This document shows positions 37,584 to 46,389 of a stretch of 64,000 nt of DNA, piece by piece. The stretch's first letter is position 1. Each line of letters begins with the position of its first letter. Location of the stretch: positions 6,464-70,463 of the forward strand of contig JAEWKC010000022.1 in assembly GCA_023386235.1 (NCBI GenBank). The letters run 5' to 3'. The translations under genes were made by a program, and so were the position numbers. This stretch comes from Bacteroidota bacterium. Lineage in GTDB: Bacteria; Bacteroidota; Bacteroidia; Chitinophagales; Chitinophagaceae. The notes beneath the pieces were generated by a model. The model did not search any database and was not told the DNA's origin. It saw only the letters and a program-made list of their open reading frames with translations.

Positions 37584-37613
37584 TTTGAACAAATATAACT
37601 TTTGTTATTTTTG
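37584..37613 (+). promoter_or_regulatory. S41 protease promoter
   Basis: TTTG (37584-37587), 18 bases, TATTTTTG (37606-37613). Good match to the Bacteroidota consensus, start near 37620 and ATG at 37637. Confidence 0.7.
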
Positions 37614-37636
37614 AATGTCAAAAGAGTCGTATATTA

Positions 37637-39805
37637 ATGTCAATAAATAAAGTAAACAAGTCAATACTTATGATAAGTAAAAAAATGCTTCCGGTTGCAG
37701 CCTTTGTAATTTTTGCGGGAGTTCTGATTTCCGGAAGTTGCAAAGGAAATGATGGAAAAGATTCACTATACAAACAACAGCAATTATTAGTAGGGGTGGG
37801 TATATTTATGCAACGCTATCATTATTCTCCTAAGCCTTATGATGATACATATTCACAAAATGTATTTAATAATTATCTGGGCAAAAAGTTAGATGCGGAA
37901 AAAAGTATTCTACTCAAGTCGGATATTGATACCTTGTCTAAATACAAAAATACGCTTGATGATGAATTGCGCGGCGAAGTGCCTATTCAATTCTATCCGA
38001 GCGCTGTCAATAGCTTTAAGCAAAGAGTAAAAGAAGCGCAGGATGTAACTAATCAATTACTGCAAAAACCTTTTTCTTTTACGCAGGATGAATATATCAT
38101 TACCGATCGGGATAGTCTTGATTTTCCTGCCAATGCAAAGGAAAGAGACGAACTCTGGCGCAAAAGAATAAAATACCAGGTTTTATCAAGATACTATGAT
38201 CTGATATCGGAAAGAGACAAGGCTGACGCGCCCGACAGTCTTAAAAAGAAAACAGATGTACAACTTGAGAAGGAAGCCAGAGATAGAGTAAAAATAGCTA
38301 TGGACAGGTATTTCAAAAGATATAATACCACCGCTTTTGAGCAGACCAAGCAATTCAGTAATTATTTAAATGCCGTTTGCGAAGAGCAGGATCCGCACAC
38401 CAGCTATATGGCTCCTTTAGACAAGGCCGATTTCGATTCTGAAATGGGCAATAAGATAATTGGTATTGGCGCTCAACTGCGTGAAGAAAATAATGGAGAA
38501 ATAAAAATTGTAAGTGTAGTGGTAGGAGGCCCGGCATGGAAAAGTAAGAAAGTGACAGCCAACGATGTGATTATGAAAGTATCAACCGGCAACGAGCCTT
38601 TGATAGACCTTACCGGATATGAGCTTACAGATGCGATTAAACTTATAAGAGGTGTAGAAGGCTCAAAAGTAAATCTGGTATTGAAGAAAGCTGTGAGCGG
38701 CGTTACCGATACAGTTTCTTTGGTGCGTGAAAAAATCAATATAGAAGAGGCAGCGGCAAGAAGTGTGATTATCAACAATAACGATAAAAAAATAGGTTAC
38801 CTCTACCTGCCGGAATTTTATGCGGATTTTTACGATAAAGAAGGTTCCAGAATAGCGAAGGATGTAAAAACCGAAGTAGAAAAACTAAAGAACGAAGGAA
38901 TTGACGGATTGGTGGTAGATCTGCGTTACAATCCGGGCGGCTCTTTGTTTGATGTAAACCAGATTATTGGCTACTTTATCAAATCCGGCCCTGTGGTGCA
39001 AGTTAAAAACAGGCAGGGAAGAACGCAGGATCTGAGAGACCAAAGCAGCGAATTGCTATACGATGGCCCAATGGCGTTAATGATCAATGAAATGAGCGCT
39101 TCGGCTTCAGAGATTTTCGCAGGGGCTATTCAGGATTATAAAAGAGGATTAATTGTAGGCAGTACTTCTACTTACGGCAAAGGAACCGTGCAACGTGCCA
39201 TTCCTTTAGGCGATGAAGATCCTAAAACACAGCAGCCCGAATTTGGAAGCTTAAAATTAACCATAGAAAAGTTCTACAGAATTGACGGTACTTCCAACCA
39301 AAAAAATGGCATTCCCTCCGATATAGTTTTGCCCGATATTCTCGAGTCTTTAAAAATCAGGGAAAAAGACATTCCGAATGCCTTAGGATGGGATAAAATT
39401 GCCGCGGCTAACTACAATACCTGGCATTTTGATTACAATTTCCCGGCAGTAAAAGCCGCTTCAAACAGCAGAGTTAACAGTAATGCTGCTTTCCAGACTG
39501 TAAAACGTATATCCGATTGGATGGCGCAAAATGACAATCGCCCGGTAAGTCTTAACTTTGAAAAGTATAAAGCCTACCAGGAAGAAAGCAAACAAATCAT
39601 GAACCGCGACGACAGCATCACCAAGCTGAAAGTACCCATGAATGTTGCTGTAATGGAAGTGGATAAACCTAAATATTACAATACAAAAGATAAAACAAAA
39701 GAAGATTTTTATCAAAGATGGCTTAACGATGTGAAGTCTGATTTGTATATTGAAGAAACTTCAAAAATAGTTTATGACATGATTAGAAATACAAAGGCGA
39801 AATAA
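37637..39805 (+). CDS. Tail-specific (C-terminal processing) protease, S41 family
   Basis: A periplasmic serine protease of 722 residues, like E. coli Prc/Tsp. A hydrophobic leader ends VISGSC, a possible lipobox, after residues ISKKMLPVAAFVIFAGVL, so it may be a membrane-anchored lipoprotein; a start at the internal MISKKM is also possible. The order is an N-terminal helical domain (to about residue 260), a PDZ domain (GIGAQLREENNGEIKIVSVVVGGPAW), then the S41 domain with catalytic Ser in SASASEIFAGA and Lys in TYGKGTVQ. The C-terminal DUF3340-like helical tail is present. It degrades or trims exported proteins. Its promoter is clear; a hairpin without a T-run follows. Confidence 0.93.
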   Translation: MSINKVNKSILMISKKMLPVAAFVIFAGVLISGSCKGNDGKDSLYKQQQLLVGVGIFMQRYHYSPKPYDDTYSQNVFNNYLGKKLDAEKSILLKSDIDTLSKYKNTLDDELRGEVPIQFYPSAVNSFKQRVKEAQDVTNQLLQKPFSFTQDEYIITDRDSLDFPANAKERDELWRKRIKYQVLSRYYDLISERDKADAPDSLKKKTDVQLEKEARDRVKIAMDRYFKRYNTTAFEQTKQFSNYLNAVCEEQDPHTSYMAPLDKADFDSEMGNKIIGIGAQLREENNGEIKIVSVVVGGPAWKSKKVTANDVIMKVSTGNEPLIDLTGYELTDAIKLIRGVEGSKVNLVLKKAVSGVTDTVSLVREKINIEEAAARSVIINNNDKKIGYLYLPEFYADFYDKEGSRIAKDVKTEVEKLKNEGIDGLVVDLRYNPGGSLFDVNQIIGYFIKSGPVVQVKNRQGRTQDLRDQSSELLYDGPMALMINEMSASASEIFAGAIQDYKRGLIVGSTSTYGKGTVQRAIPLGDEDPKTQQPEFGSLKLTIEKFYRIDGTSNQKNGIPSDIVLPDILESLKIREKDIPNALGWDKIAAANYNTWHFDYNFPAVKAASNSRVNSNAAFQTVKRISDWMAQNDNRPVSLNFEKYKAYQEESKQIMNRDDSITKLKVPMNVAVMEVDKPKYYNTKDKTKEDFYQRWLNDVKSDLYIEETSKIVYDMIRNTKAK

Positions 39806-39850
39806 CTCTTTTTCTTTTACTATTTCTTTCAGCAGATATATTGCATGCAC

Positions 39851-39884
39851 AATAGCCCATCTTCCGCAACGGAGGTGGGCTATT
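39851..39884. other. Stable hairpin without T-run after S41 protease gene
   Basis: AATAGCCCA and TGGGCTATT pair perfectly and the stem continues with TC(T)TCCG/CGGAGG-type pairs to about 14 pairs around a short loop. No T-run follows, so this is either a poor terminator or an mRNA-stabilising 3' stem. Confidence 0.6.
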
Positions 39885-39899
39885 CGCAATAATTACTCT

Positions 39900-39930
39900 T
39901 TTGATGTAAGCTTTTAAACATTTATATTTG
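39900..39930 (+). promoter_or_regulatory. thrS promoter
   Basis: TTTG (39900-39903), 19 bases, TATATTTG (39923-39930), then CA. Near-perfect consensus; start near 39937, only about 15 bases before the ATG. This leaves no room for a T-box or the E. coli-type thrS operator. Confidence 0.8.
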
Positions 39931-39951
39931 CATACTTAAAAAATTTGGAGT

Positions 39952-41886
39952 ATGATAAATCTTACATTTCCTGATGGCGCTGTCAGAAGCTTTGAAAAAG
40001 GTCTTTCCGGTTTAGACGTGGCTAAATCCATCAGTGAAGGATTGATGCGCAAGGTATTGGCTGTAGAACTCAACGGTACAATTATAGACGCTTTCAGACC
40101 TATAGAAAGCGATGGCAATATAAAATTTCTTACTTGGGAAGACGAAGGCGGTAAGTCTACTTTTTGGCATTCATCAGCACACCTTATGGCCGAAGCTATC
40201 CAGGAAATATATCCGGACACAAAGTTTGCCATCGGGCCACCTGTTGCCAACGGGTTTTATTACGACATAGATTTGGGCGAAGAAAAAATCACTGATGAAG
40301 ACCTGGCTAAAATAGAAAAAATAATGAAAGAGCACGCTTCAAAAAAAGAGCGTTTTTCACGCCGGGAAGTTTCTAAAGCCGATGCCATAGATTATTTTAC
40401 TAAAAAACAGGATCCTTACAAACTAGAGCTTATAGAAGGTTTGGAAGATGGCAATATTACCTTCTACAACCAGGGCGATTTCACCGATTTATGCCGTGGG
40501 CCGCATATACCTAACACCGGGTATATCAAGGCTATAAAGCTCACCAACATAGCAGGCGCTTATTGGCGCGGCGATGAGAAGAATAAAATGCTTACGCGTA
40601 TATACGGGGTTACCTTTCCATCCAATAAAGAACTGGAAGAGTATCTTGTATTGCTTGAAGAAGCTAAAAAGCGCGACCATCGCAAGCTGGGTAAAGAGTT
40701 GGAACTATTTGCTTTTAGCGAAAAAGTAGGTGCAGGATTGCCCTTGTGGTTGCCAAAAGGCGCTATGCTACGCGAGCGTTTGCAGCAGTTTTTGCAAAAA
40801 GCGCAGATAGAAAGCGGCTACCTGCCTGTAATTACACCGCATATCGGTAATATTAATCTATACAAAACATCCGGACACTATGAAAAATATGGCAAAGATA
40901 GTTTTCAAAGTATAAAAACACCACACGAAGGCGAAGAGTTTTTGCTAAAGCCGATGAATTGTCCGCATCATTGCGAAATATATAAAACATCTCCCAAGTC
41001 ATACAGAGATCTGCCTGTGCGTTTTGCAGAGTTCGGAACGGTTTATCGTTACGAGCAGGCGGGCGAACTGCACGGACTTACACGCGTACGTGGTTTTACG
41101 CAGGACGATGCGCATTTGTTCTGTCGTCCCGACCAGGTAAAAGATGAATTTAAAAAAGTGATTGATCTGGTGCTGTATGTGTTTAATTCATTGGGCTTTA
41201 CCGACTTTACCACCCAGGTTTCCTTGCGCGATAAAGAAGACAGAAGTAAATATATAGGCTCTGAAGAAAACTGGGATATAGCAGAGAATGCCATTCGTGA
41301 GGCTGCCGCAGAAAAAGGTTTGAGAACAATTGAAGAATATGGCGAGGCTGCTTTCTACGGTCCTAAACTGGACTTTATGGTGAAAGATGCTTTAGGCAGA
41401 AGCTGGCAATTAGGCACTATTCAGGTTGACTATAACCTACCTGAAAGGTTTGAACTGGAATATGTAGACAGTGACAATTCACGGAAGCGTCCGGTAATGA
41501 TCCATCGTGCGCCGTTTGGCAGCATGGAGCGTTTTGTAGCCGTACTTTTAGAACATTGCGGAGGTAAACTTCCTTTGTGGCTGGTACCTACACAAGTTAA
41601 GATATTACCCATTTCAGATAAATTCTTAGATTATGCCAATGAAGTGGCAGCAACTTTAAAGAAAAAAGAGATTCGTGCCGAAATAGACGATCGCCAGGAA
41701 AAAATAGGCAGAAAGATAAGAGACACAGAACTGGAGAAAATTCCTTATATGCTTATAGTGGGCGAAAAAGAAACGGAAAGCCGTACTGTGGGTGTGCGCA
41801 AGCAGGGCGTGGGCGATTTAGGAGCACAGTCCGTTGAAGATTTTGCAGCGCATATACAAAAAGAAGTAGACGACAAAGTTGCTTAA
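39952..41886 (+). CDS. thrS: Threonyl-tRNA synthetase
   Basis: Class II synthetase of 644 residues. The N-terminal TGS domain ([25 protein letters not shown]) is followed by the editing domain, with [11 protein letters not shown] and [14 protein letters not shown] containing the zinc-free editing-site residues. The catalytic core shows motif 2 ([24 protein letters not shown]), the zinc ligand region [10 protein letters not shown] and motif 3 ([16 protein letters not shown]). The anticodon-binding domain closes the protein ([23 protein letters not shown]). Unusually it is not next to infC-rpmI-rplT. It has its own strong promoter with a very short leader. Confidence 0.97.
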   Translation: MINLTFPDGAVRSFEKGLSGLDVAKSISEGLMRKVLAVELNGTIIDAFRPIESDGNIKFLTWEDEGGKSTFWHSSAHLMAEAIQEIYPDTKFAIGPPVANGFYYDIDLGEEKITDEDLAKIEKIMKEHASKKERFSRREVSKADAIDYFTKKQDPYKLELIEGLEDGNITFYNQGDFTDLCRGPHIPNTGYIKAIKLTNIAGAYWRGDEKNKMLTRIYGVTFPSNKELEEYLVLLEEAKKRDHRKLGKELELFAFSEKVGAGLPLWLPKGAMLRERLQQFLQKAQIESGYLPVITPHIGNINLYKTSGHYEKYGKDSFQSIKTPHEGEEFLLKPMNCPHHCEIYKTSPKSYRDLPVRFAEFGTVYRYEQAGELHGLTRVRGFTQDDAHLFCRPDQVKDEFKKVIDLVLYVFNSLGFTDFTTQVSLRDKEDRSKYIGSEENWDIAENAIREAAAEKGLRTIEEYGEAAFYGPKLDFMVKDALGRSWQLGTIQVDYNLPERFELEYVDSDNSRKRPVMIHRAPFGSMERFVAVLLEHCGGKLPLWLVPTQVKILPISDKFLDYANEVAATLKKKEIRAEIDDRQEKIGRKIRDTELEKIPYMLIVGEKETESRTVGVRKQGVGDLGAQSVEDFAAHIQKEVDDKVA

Positions 41887-41955
41887 CCGGTAGGTAAGTT
41901 TCAGATAACAGTTTTTTCGCTAATATTTTTATTTATTAGCTTTTTAGATAATAAT

Positions 41956-41985
41956 TTTGATTATTATCTTTTCTGCTTATATTTG
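41956..41985 (+). promoter_or_regulatory. Leaderless promoter of the SatD-like operon
   Basis: TTTG (41956-41959), 18 bases, TATATTTG (41978-41985). The usual start, about 5-7 bases downstream, falls on or next to the A of the ATG at 41990, so the mRNA is probably leaderless. The TTG (41957) that opens the longest frame lies inside the -33 box. Confidence 0.7.
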
Positions 41986-41989
41986 TAAT

Positions 41990-42604
41990 ATGATAGCCGT
42001 AATCAGTGGAGATATTATTCGTTCAGAAAACGTTGCTTCATCAAAATTGATGAAGGCAATGAAGGATTTTTTAAAAAGGTTTGGAACAGCGCCTAAAACT
42101 TGGGAAATATACCGGGGCGATCAGTTTCAGCTGGAATTGCCAAATGCCGAAGAGGCGCTTCTGGTTTGTATTCATTTGAAATCTGTTGTCAAACAATTGG
42201 GCAATGCAGATGTAAGAATATCTGTAGGCTTGGGAGATAAAAACTATAATGCAGCTAAGATTACCCAGTCCAATGGATCGGCATTTGTACATTCGGGAAG
42301 AAAATTTGATCTGCTAAAAAAAGAAAATACCAATCTGGCCATCCAATCAGACTTTGCGGATTTTGATACCGAGATGAATTTGTTGTTCAGGTTTGCATTG
42401 GTTTTTATGGATGAATGGTCTGTAGTATCTTGTGAAATGATAGATACCTTATTATCTTATTCTGAAAAAAAACAATCGGAAATAGCTGAAATGTTAGGTA
42501 TCAACCAGTCGGCGGTAAGTCAAAGAATAAAGCGTGCGCATTTTGATTTGCTGATGGATTTAAATGAGCATTATATTCGCAGAGTGAAACAATTAGTACA
42601 ATGA
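41990..42604 (+). CDS. SatD-like protein with C-terminal sigma-70-region-4-like HTH
   Basis: A 204-residue protein similar to the SatD family. The N-terminus MIAVISGDIIRSENV and the later YRGDQFQLEL each place an Asp in a loop after a strand, a layout reminiscent of palm/nucleotidyl-cyclase folds; this is an inference from motif spacing. The C-terminal 50 residues are a helix-turn-helix: YSEKKQSEIAEMLGINQSAVSQRIKRAHFDLLMDL, similar to sigma-region-4 or LuxR-like DNA-binding helices. ATG 41990 was preferred because the TTG further up is in the -33 promoter element. Its TGA overlaps the next gene start by ATGA, so translation is probably coupled. SatD was named from acid tolerance work in Streptococcus; no biochemical role is known. 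Confidence 0.75.
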   Translation: MIAVISGDIIRSENVASSKLMKAMKDFLKRFGTAPKTWEIYRGDQFQLELPNAEEALLVCIHLKSVVKQLGNADVRISVGLGDKNYNAAKITQSNGSAFVHSGRKFDLLKKENTNLAIQSDFADFDTEMNLLFRFALVFMDEWSVVSCEMIDTLLSYSEKKQSEIAEMLGINQSAVSQRIKRAHFDLLMDLNEHYIRRVKQLVQ

Positions 42605-43320
42605 TACTATTTCTCAAATTATTATTGGCACATCTTATTGGTGATTTTATTTTACAACCCGGCAAATGGGTTGCAGATAAAGAATTGAAAAAGCACAAAA
42701 GCATCAGACTCTATTGGCATGTACTTTTGCATTTTGTTCTGGTAATGCTTTTTGTATGGGATTTTTCTTTTGTGTGGATGGCGATTGCAATATGCGTTAT
42801 ACACGGACTGGTAGATTTTTTAAAGCTGCGTTTTCAAAACAATAAAAACAGAAGATTATATTTTTTTCTTGATCAATTGCTGCACGTAGCGGTATTGATA
42901 GCAGCTGTAATTGTTTGGCAGCGTATAGATGTTGCTACCTGGAATATATTTACACAAGCTCATCTTTTACTCCTTACAGGATTTGTATTTTTAAGCGAAC
43001 CTTGTTCTGTAATAGTAAAAACATTTATTTCTAAATGGACAGATTTTACACAAGTAAAATCAGACGCCTTGCAAACCGTTTCTTTGCAGAATGCAGGTAA
43101 AATAATTGGTATACTGGAGCGCTACCTGGTTTTCATTTTTATACTTACACAGCACTGGGAAGCCGTGGGCTTCTTAATTACAGCGAAATCAGTTTTTCGT
43201 TTCAGTGATTTGAAACAGGCACAGGACAGAAAACTGACAGAATATATTTTAATCGGTACGCTTACAAGTTTTGGGATAGCTATTGTTACTGCTATCGTGG
43301 TATCTAATATATTACAATAA
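42601..43320 (+). CDS. DUF3307 membrane protein
   Basis: A 239-residue integral membrane protein. The DUF3307 signature is at the N-terminus: LLLAHLIGDFILQPGKWVADKE, with the His, Asp and Gln of HxxxDFxxQ retained. Hydrophobic helices fall at about residues 1-20, 40-75, 88-110, 118-135, 170-190 and 205-235. Position 42601 overlaps the previous gene by ATGA. A DUF3307 protein beside a SatD-like protein is a recurrent pair in many bacteria, which argues that they work together; function is unknown. It ends 2 bases before the HEAT-like gene. Confidence 0.85.
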   Translation: MILFLKLLLAHLIGDFILQPGKWVADKELKKHKSIRLYWHVLLHFVLVMLFVWDFSFVWMAIAICVIHGLVDFLKLRFQNNKNRRLYFFLDQLLHVAVLIAAVIVWQRIDVATWNIFTQAHLLLLTGFVFLSEPCSVIVKTFISKWTDFTQVKSDALQTVSLQNAGKIIGILERYLVFIFILTQHWEAVGFLITAKSVFRFSDLKQAQDRKLTEYILIGTLTSFGIAIVTAIVVSNILQ

Positions 43321-43322
43321 TT

Positions 43323-43853
43323 ATGCATCCAGTAAAACAATCTATACAAACAATAAAAGCCGGAAACAAATCTGAACGCAGAGATGCTTTTAAAGCAATA
43401 GTTGAGTTTGCTGAAAAACAACCACAATCAGTGTTGCCTGAAATAGATTTCTTTATAGATCTGTTGTCTGCAAATGAAAACCGTGTACAGTGGGAGAGCA
43501 TGCAGGTAATTACTATATTGGCGCCGCATTGCAAAGATTTATTGTTTCAAAAACTCGATTTGCTGGCATTGGTAGCAGAAAATGGGTCTGTAATCACCAG
43601 AGATCATTATGTAAAAATATTGGCTATACTTTCGTCTGAGAATGCATACAAAGCTACTACCATACCTTTGTTGATAGATGAAGTACTCAAAAGCCCGATA
43701 AATCAACTTTGCATATATGCGGAAGCTACTTTATCTGTAATAGACAAGGAGAATAAACCATATCTTAAAAATGCGGTAATGCAAAGAATTGAGGATACAG
43801 CGGACTTGCCTGCTAAACGAAAAAGATTGGAAAAAGTGCTGAAGAAACTGTAA
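43323..43853 (+). CDS. HEAT-repeat-like helical protein
   Basis: A 176-residue all-helical protein without a signal peptide. The pattern resembles about four HEAT-type helical pairs: IKAGNKSERRDAFKAIVEFAE, NENRVQWESMQVITILAP, SVITRDHYVKILAIL and SPINQLCIYAEATLSVI. Such folds are usually protein-binding scaffolds. I do not recognise a specific family. It starts 2 bases after the DUF3307 stop and is the third gene of the operon; it is convergent with cmk only 4 bases away, with no visible terminator. Confidence 0.7.
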   Translation: MHPVKQSIQTIKAGNKSERRDAFKAIVEFAEKQPQSVLPEIDFFIDLLSANENRVQWESMQVITILAPHCKDLLFQKLDLLALVAENGSVITRDHYVKILAILSSENAYKATTIPLLIDEVLKSPINQLCIYAEATLSVIDKENKPYLKNAVMQRIEDTADLPAKRKRLEKVLKKL

Positions 43854-43857
43854 CCGC

Positions 43858-44541
43858 TTATTGTTTACGTTTCTCATTGGCCCATTTCAATATGGTTTTC
43901 AATTGCTCTGCTCTGGTAAGGTTTGAATTGTCTAATTCTATGGCGTCTTCTGCCTTGCGCAGCGGGCTAACTTCTCTGGTAGTATCAATCAAATCTCTTT
44001 TTTCAATGTTGCGGGCAATCTCGTTAAGATTGGCATAACCCGATTTTTGTTTCATTTCTTCAAACCTTCGGTTGATTCTTACATTTTTGTCGGCCGTAAG
44101 AAATATTTTCAGTTCTGCATTAGGAAAAACAGTGGTGCCAATATCGCGCCCGTCCATTACAATACCTTTGCCTTCACCCATTTTTCTTTGCTGCGCCACA
44201 GCAAAATCACGTACTTTTTCCAAAGTAGCTACTTTACTTACAGCGTTGCTTACATTCATCTTCCTGATTTCTGTTTCTACGTTTACGCCATTAAGATGAA
44301 TATCCGATTTTTTTTCTGCGGGATTGTAAATAAAATCCAAATGTATGTTTTGAAGGGCTTTTTCCAGCTCGTAATTATCAAATATATCTATCTGGTTGTT
44401 AAGGAAATAAAGCGTTATGGCCCTATACATGGCTCCGCTGTCGATAAAAACATAATGAAGCTCCTTGGCAAGATCTTTTGCCAACGTACTTTTACCACAG
44501 GCCGAGTAGCCGTCAATAGTAATAATAATATTTTTCATCAA
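43858..44541 (-). CDS. cmk: Cytidylate kinase
   Basis: Phosphorylates CMP and dCMP with ATP. The P-loop is in ITIDGYSACGKSTLAK, with the CMP-binding NMP domain and the GIVMDGRDIGTTVFPNA block following; LID arginines appear in RINRRFEEMKQKSG and EKRDLIDTTREVSPL. Length of 227 residues is typical for bacterial Cmk. It starts with ATG after an AT-rich gap of 175 bases shared with the divergent DUF2911 gene. In many bacteria cmk neighbours rpsA, which is not seen here. Confidence 0.96.
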   Translation of the reverse strand: MMKNIIITIDGYSACGKSTLAKDLAKELHYVFIDSGAMYRAITLYFLNNQIDIFDNYELEKALQNIHLDFIYNPAEKKSDIHLNGVNVETEIRKMNVSNAVSKVATLEKVRDFAVAQQRKMGEGKGIVMDGRDIGTTVFPNAELKIFLTADKNVRINRRFEEMKQKSGYANLNEIARNIEKRDLIDTTREVSPLRKAEDAIELDNSNLTRAEQLKTILKWANEKRKQ

Positions 44542-44718
44542 CAGACGTTATTACTTTGTAAAGATAATGATTTTTATTATAAATATAATATACTCAAAAA
44601 TGGTATAAAATCAAGTGAATCAACCTTTTATAGTATTTCTGAGGCAATTTAGTATATTTCAATAAAAAATCATTAATTTTAATATAGAAAATATTTTCTT
44701 CACAATTAAAATTAAGAA

Positions 44719-45228
44719 ATGAAGCACCTGCTATTGATCATTGCTGCCATAGCGTTTTTTGCTACGGATGCACAAGCTCAAAAAAGAGCAAGAGTTAGCC
44801 CTAAAGATAGTGTTGAAGCAAGTTTACGAAAAGGTGTTGATGTAAAGATTGTTTACAGCAGACCTTCATTAAAAGGACGCGAGCTCAAAAACATAATTAC
44901 GTTTGGCGAGGTTTGGAGAACCGGAGCTAACGAAGCTACTACGTTTGAAGTAAATAAAGACGTGGCTGTTGAAGGCAAGCGGCTAAGAGCCGGAAAATAT
45001 AGCTTATACGTTATTCCCGGGGAAAAAGAATCTACAGTTATTTTTAATAAAATCTGGAATCAATGGGGTACTAAATACGACGAAGCGGAAGATGCTCTAA
45101 GAATAAAAGTTCCTACCAAACACACGAAAGATAAAACAGAACAGTTCACTATCTCAGTTAATGATAATAACGGGGTTGTTTCTTTGGAGTGGGGTAATTT
45201 ACAAATACCCTTTAAAGTGAAATTGTAG
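44719..45228 (+). CDS. Exported DUF2911 protein
   Basis: A 169-residue periplasmic protein of unknown function. MKHLLLIIAAIAFFATDAQAQ is a signal peptide. The rest matches the DUF2911 pattern: VKIVYSRPSLKGRELKNIITFGEVWRTGANEATTFEVNKDVAVEGKRLRAGKYSLYVIPG, then WNQWGTKYDEAEDALRIKVP. DUF2911 is common in Bacteroidota as a stand-alone secreted beta-rich domain and no activity has been shown. It is convergent with the MlaE-like gene, which ends 10 bases away. Confidence 0.88.
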   Translation: MKHLLLIIAAIAFFATDAQAQKRARVSPKDSVEASLRKGVDVKIVYSRPSLKGRELKNIITFGEVWRTGANEATTFEVNKDVAVEGKRLRAGKYSLYVIPGEKESTVIFNKIWNQWGTKYDEAEDALRIKVPTKHTKDKTEQFTISVNDNNGVVSLEWGNLQIPFKVKL

Positions 45229-45238
45229 AAAAACTGTT

Positions 45239-46009
45239 TTACAACAGCGAAGAGGTAATGAGATAATCGCAAGCCAGCAAGGCTATACAGTTTAAAGAAA
45301 CCGTAAACGTACATCTTTTGGCTAGTTCTACCGTAGAGCCATAAAAATTGTATCCTGAAAAGCAGGATATGGTTGATATAACGAAAGAGAACACCATTAT
45401 TTTTATAATGGCCACCCATAAAGAGTAAGCTTTAAAATCTGCTGTCAATCCTGATATGTAATCAGTTGTGGAGAGCGAATCGGTAAATAACGCTACAATA
45501 TAGCCTCCTACAAGACTCAGCGAAATGGAGTATATGATGAGTGCGGGTACAGTAATCAATGTAGCTAAAATTTTGGGAGTAAGCAGGTATGAGTAAGTAT
45601 CTACACCCATTATTTTTAGCGCGTCGGTTTGCTCATATATGTTCATATATCCCAAATCGGAGGTAATTTTAAAACCCACCACACAGGCTATAATGGCACC
45701 CACACCAGCCGGTGCAAGTTCAAGCATTACAGTATCGCGTACAATGGTGGCAATGATAGACCTTGGAACAATTGGTGTATCAAGCATATAGGCAGCCTGC
45801 AAGGTCATTACCATTCCCAGGAAAAAAGATATTAAAAATACAATTGGCACAGAGTCTACACCAATGATCTTACATTGTTTCATAAACTCTTTCCATGTCA
45901 TTTTTATATTATCCGGTCTGTGCCCAAGTCTTGACAACATCAGCACATAGTCGCCAAATTCATGAAAAATATCATGACCGCGTTTATATATTTTTGACTT
46001 TGATATCAA
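45239..46009 (-). CDS. MlaE/YrbE-type ABC transporter permease, TTG start
   Basis: A 256-residue permease of the MCE-associated lipid transport family (MlaE). Hydrophobic segments fall at about residues 55-80, 90-115, 145-170, 185-205 and 230-250, with the family block GVDSVPIVFLISFFLGMVMTLQAAY and the coupling-helix region EQTDALKIMGVDTYSYLLTPK. It should form a complex with an MlaF ATPase and an MCE protein that move lipids between membranes. Neither is adjacent, which is unusual for this family. The start is TTG at 46009: no ATG occurs between the upstream stop (46028-46030) and residue 24. It lies 42 bases after the ferredoxin gene on the same strand. Confidence 0.9.
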   Translation of the reverse strand: MISKSKIYKRGHDIFHEFGDYVLMLSRLGHRPDNIKMTWKEFMKQCKIIGVDSVPIVFLISFFLGMVMTLQAAYMLDTPIVPRSIIATIVRDTVMLELAPAGVGAIIACVVGFKITSDLGYMNIYEQTDALKIMGVDTYSYLLTPKILATLITVPALIIYSISLSLVGGYIVALFTDSLSTTDYISGLTADFKAYSLWVAIIKIMVFSFVISTISCFSGYNFYGSTVELAKRCTFTVSLNCIALLACDYLITSSLL

Positions 46010-46051
46010 ATGATTAGGTGTTGAGAATCAAATATAAAGAGTTTTTCAAAA

Positions 46052-46375
46052 TTACTCGTGTTCGTCTCCGCAAATTTTAAAAGTGCAACCTTCTAAATCG
46101 TTATTTACTTTTAGTTGACAAGCAAGTCTACTGTTGTCTTCGGCATCAAATAAAGTATCCAGCATTTGTCCTTCCGCTTCTCCAAGCGCAGGAAGATTTT
46201 CGCCGCCTTCCAATACTTTTACATGGCAGGTGGCGCATAATGCAATTCCGCCGCAGGTGGCAAGAATGTTGTATTCAAATGCTTTCAGCGTTTCCATTAA
46301 GTTCAGTCCCATATCTTCAGGCACTTCCAGTGTTTGCCTGCTGCCGTCTCTGTCTTCTACTGTAAAATTTACCAT
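46052..46375 (-). CDS. [2Fe-2S] ferredoxin, adrenodoxin-type
   Basis: A 107-residue plant/adrenodoxin-type ferredoxin. Three of the four cluster cysteines form the CGGIALCATC block near residue 45 (CxxxxxCxxC), with the fourth in SRLACQL. It carries one electron per [2Fe-2S]; ferredoxins of this type often serve the Isc/Suf assembly or P450 systems. It is preceded by 14 bases after the reductase stop, so the reductase-ferredoxin pair is a clear transcriptional unit. The C-terminal acidic ICGDEHE is probably disordered. Confidence 0.92.
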   Translation of the reverse strand: MVNFTVEDRDGSRQTLEVPEDMGLNLMETLKAFEYNILATCGGIALCATCHVKVLEGGENLPALGEAEGQMLDTLFDAEDNSRLACQLKVNNDLEGCTFKICGDEHE

Positions 46376-46389
46376 GTATTATTTTATTA

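Noticed and set aside
39885..39951. T-box or autoregulatory leader before thrS
   Set aside because: The promoter places the start about 15 bases before the ATG, leaving no space for such a structure.
44047..44652. 201-codon plus-strand frame opposite cmk
   Set aside because: It is fully antisense to a conserved kinase gene, and its composition (many Phe, Tyr, Ile) is that of reverse-complemented AT-rich coding sequence.
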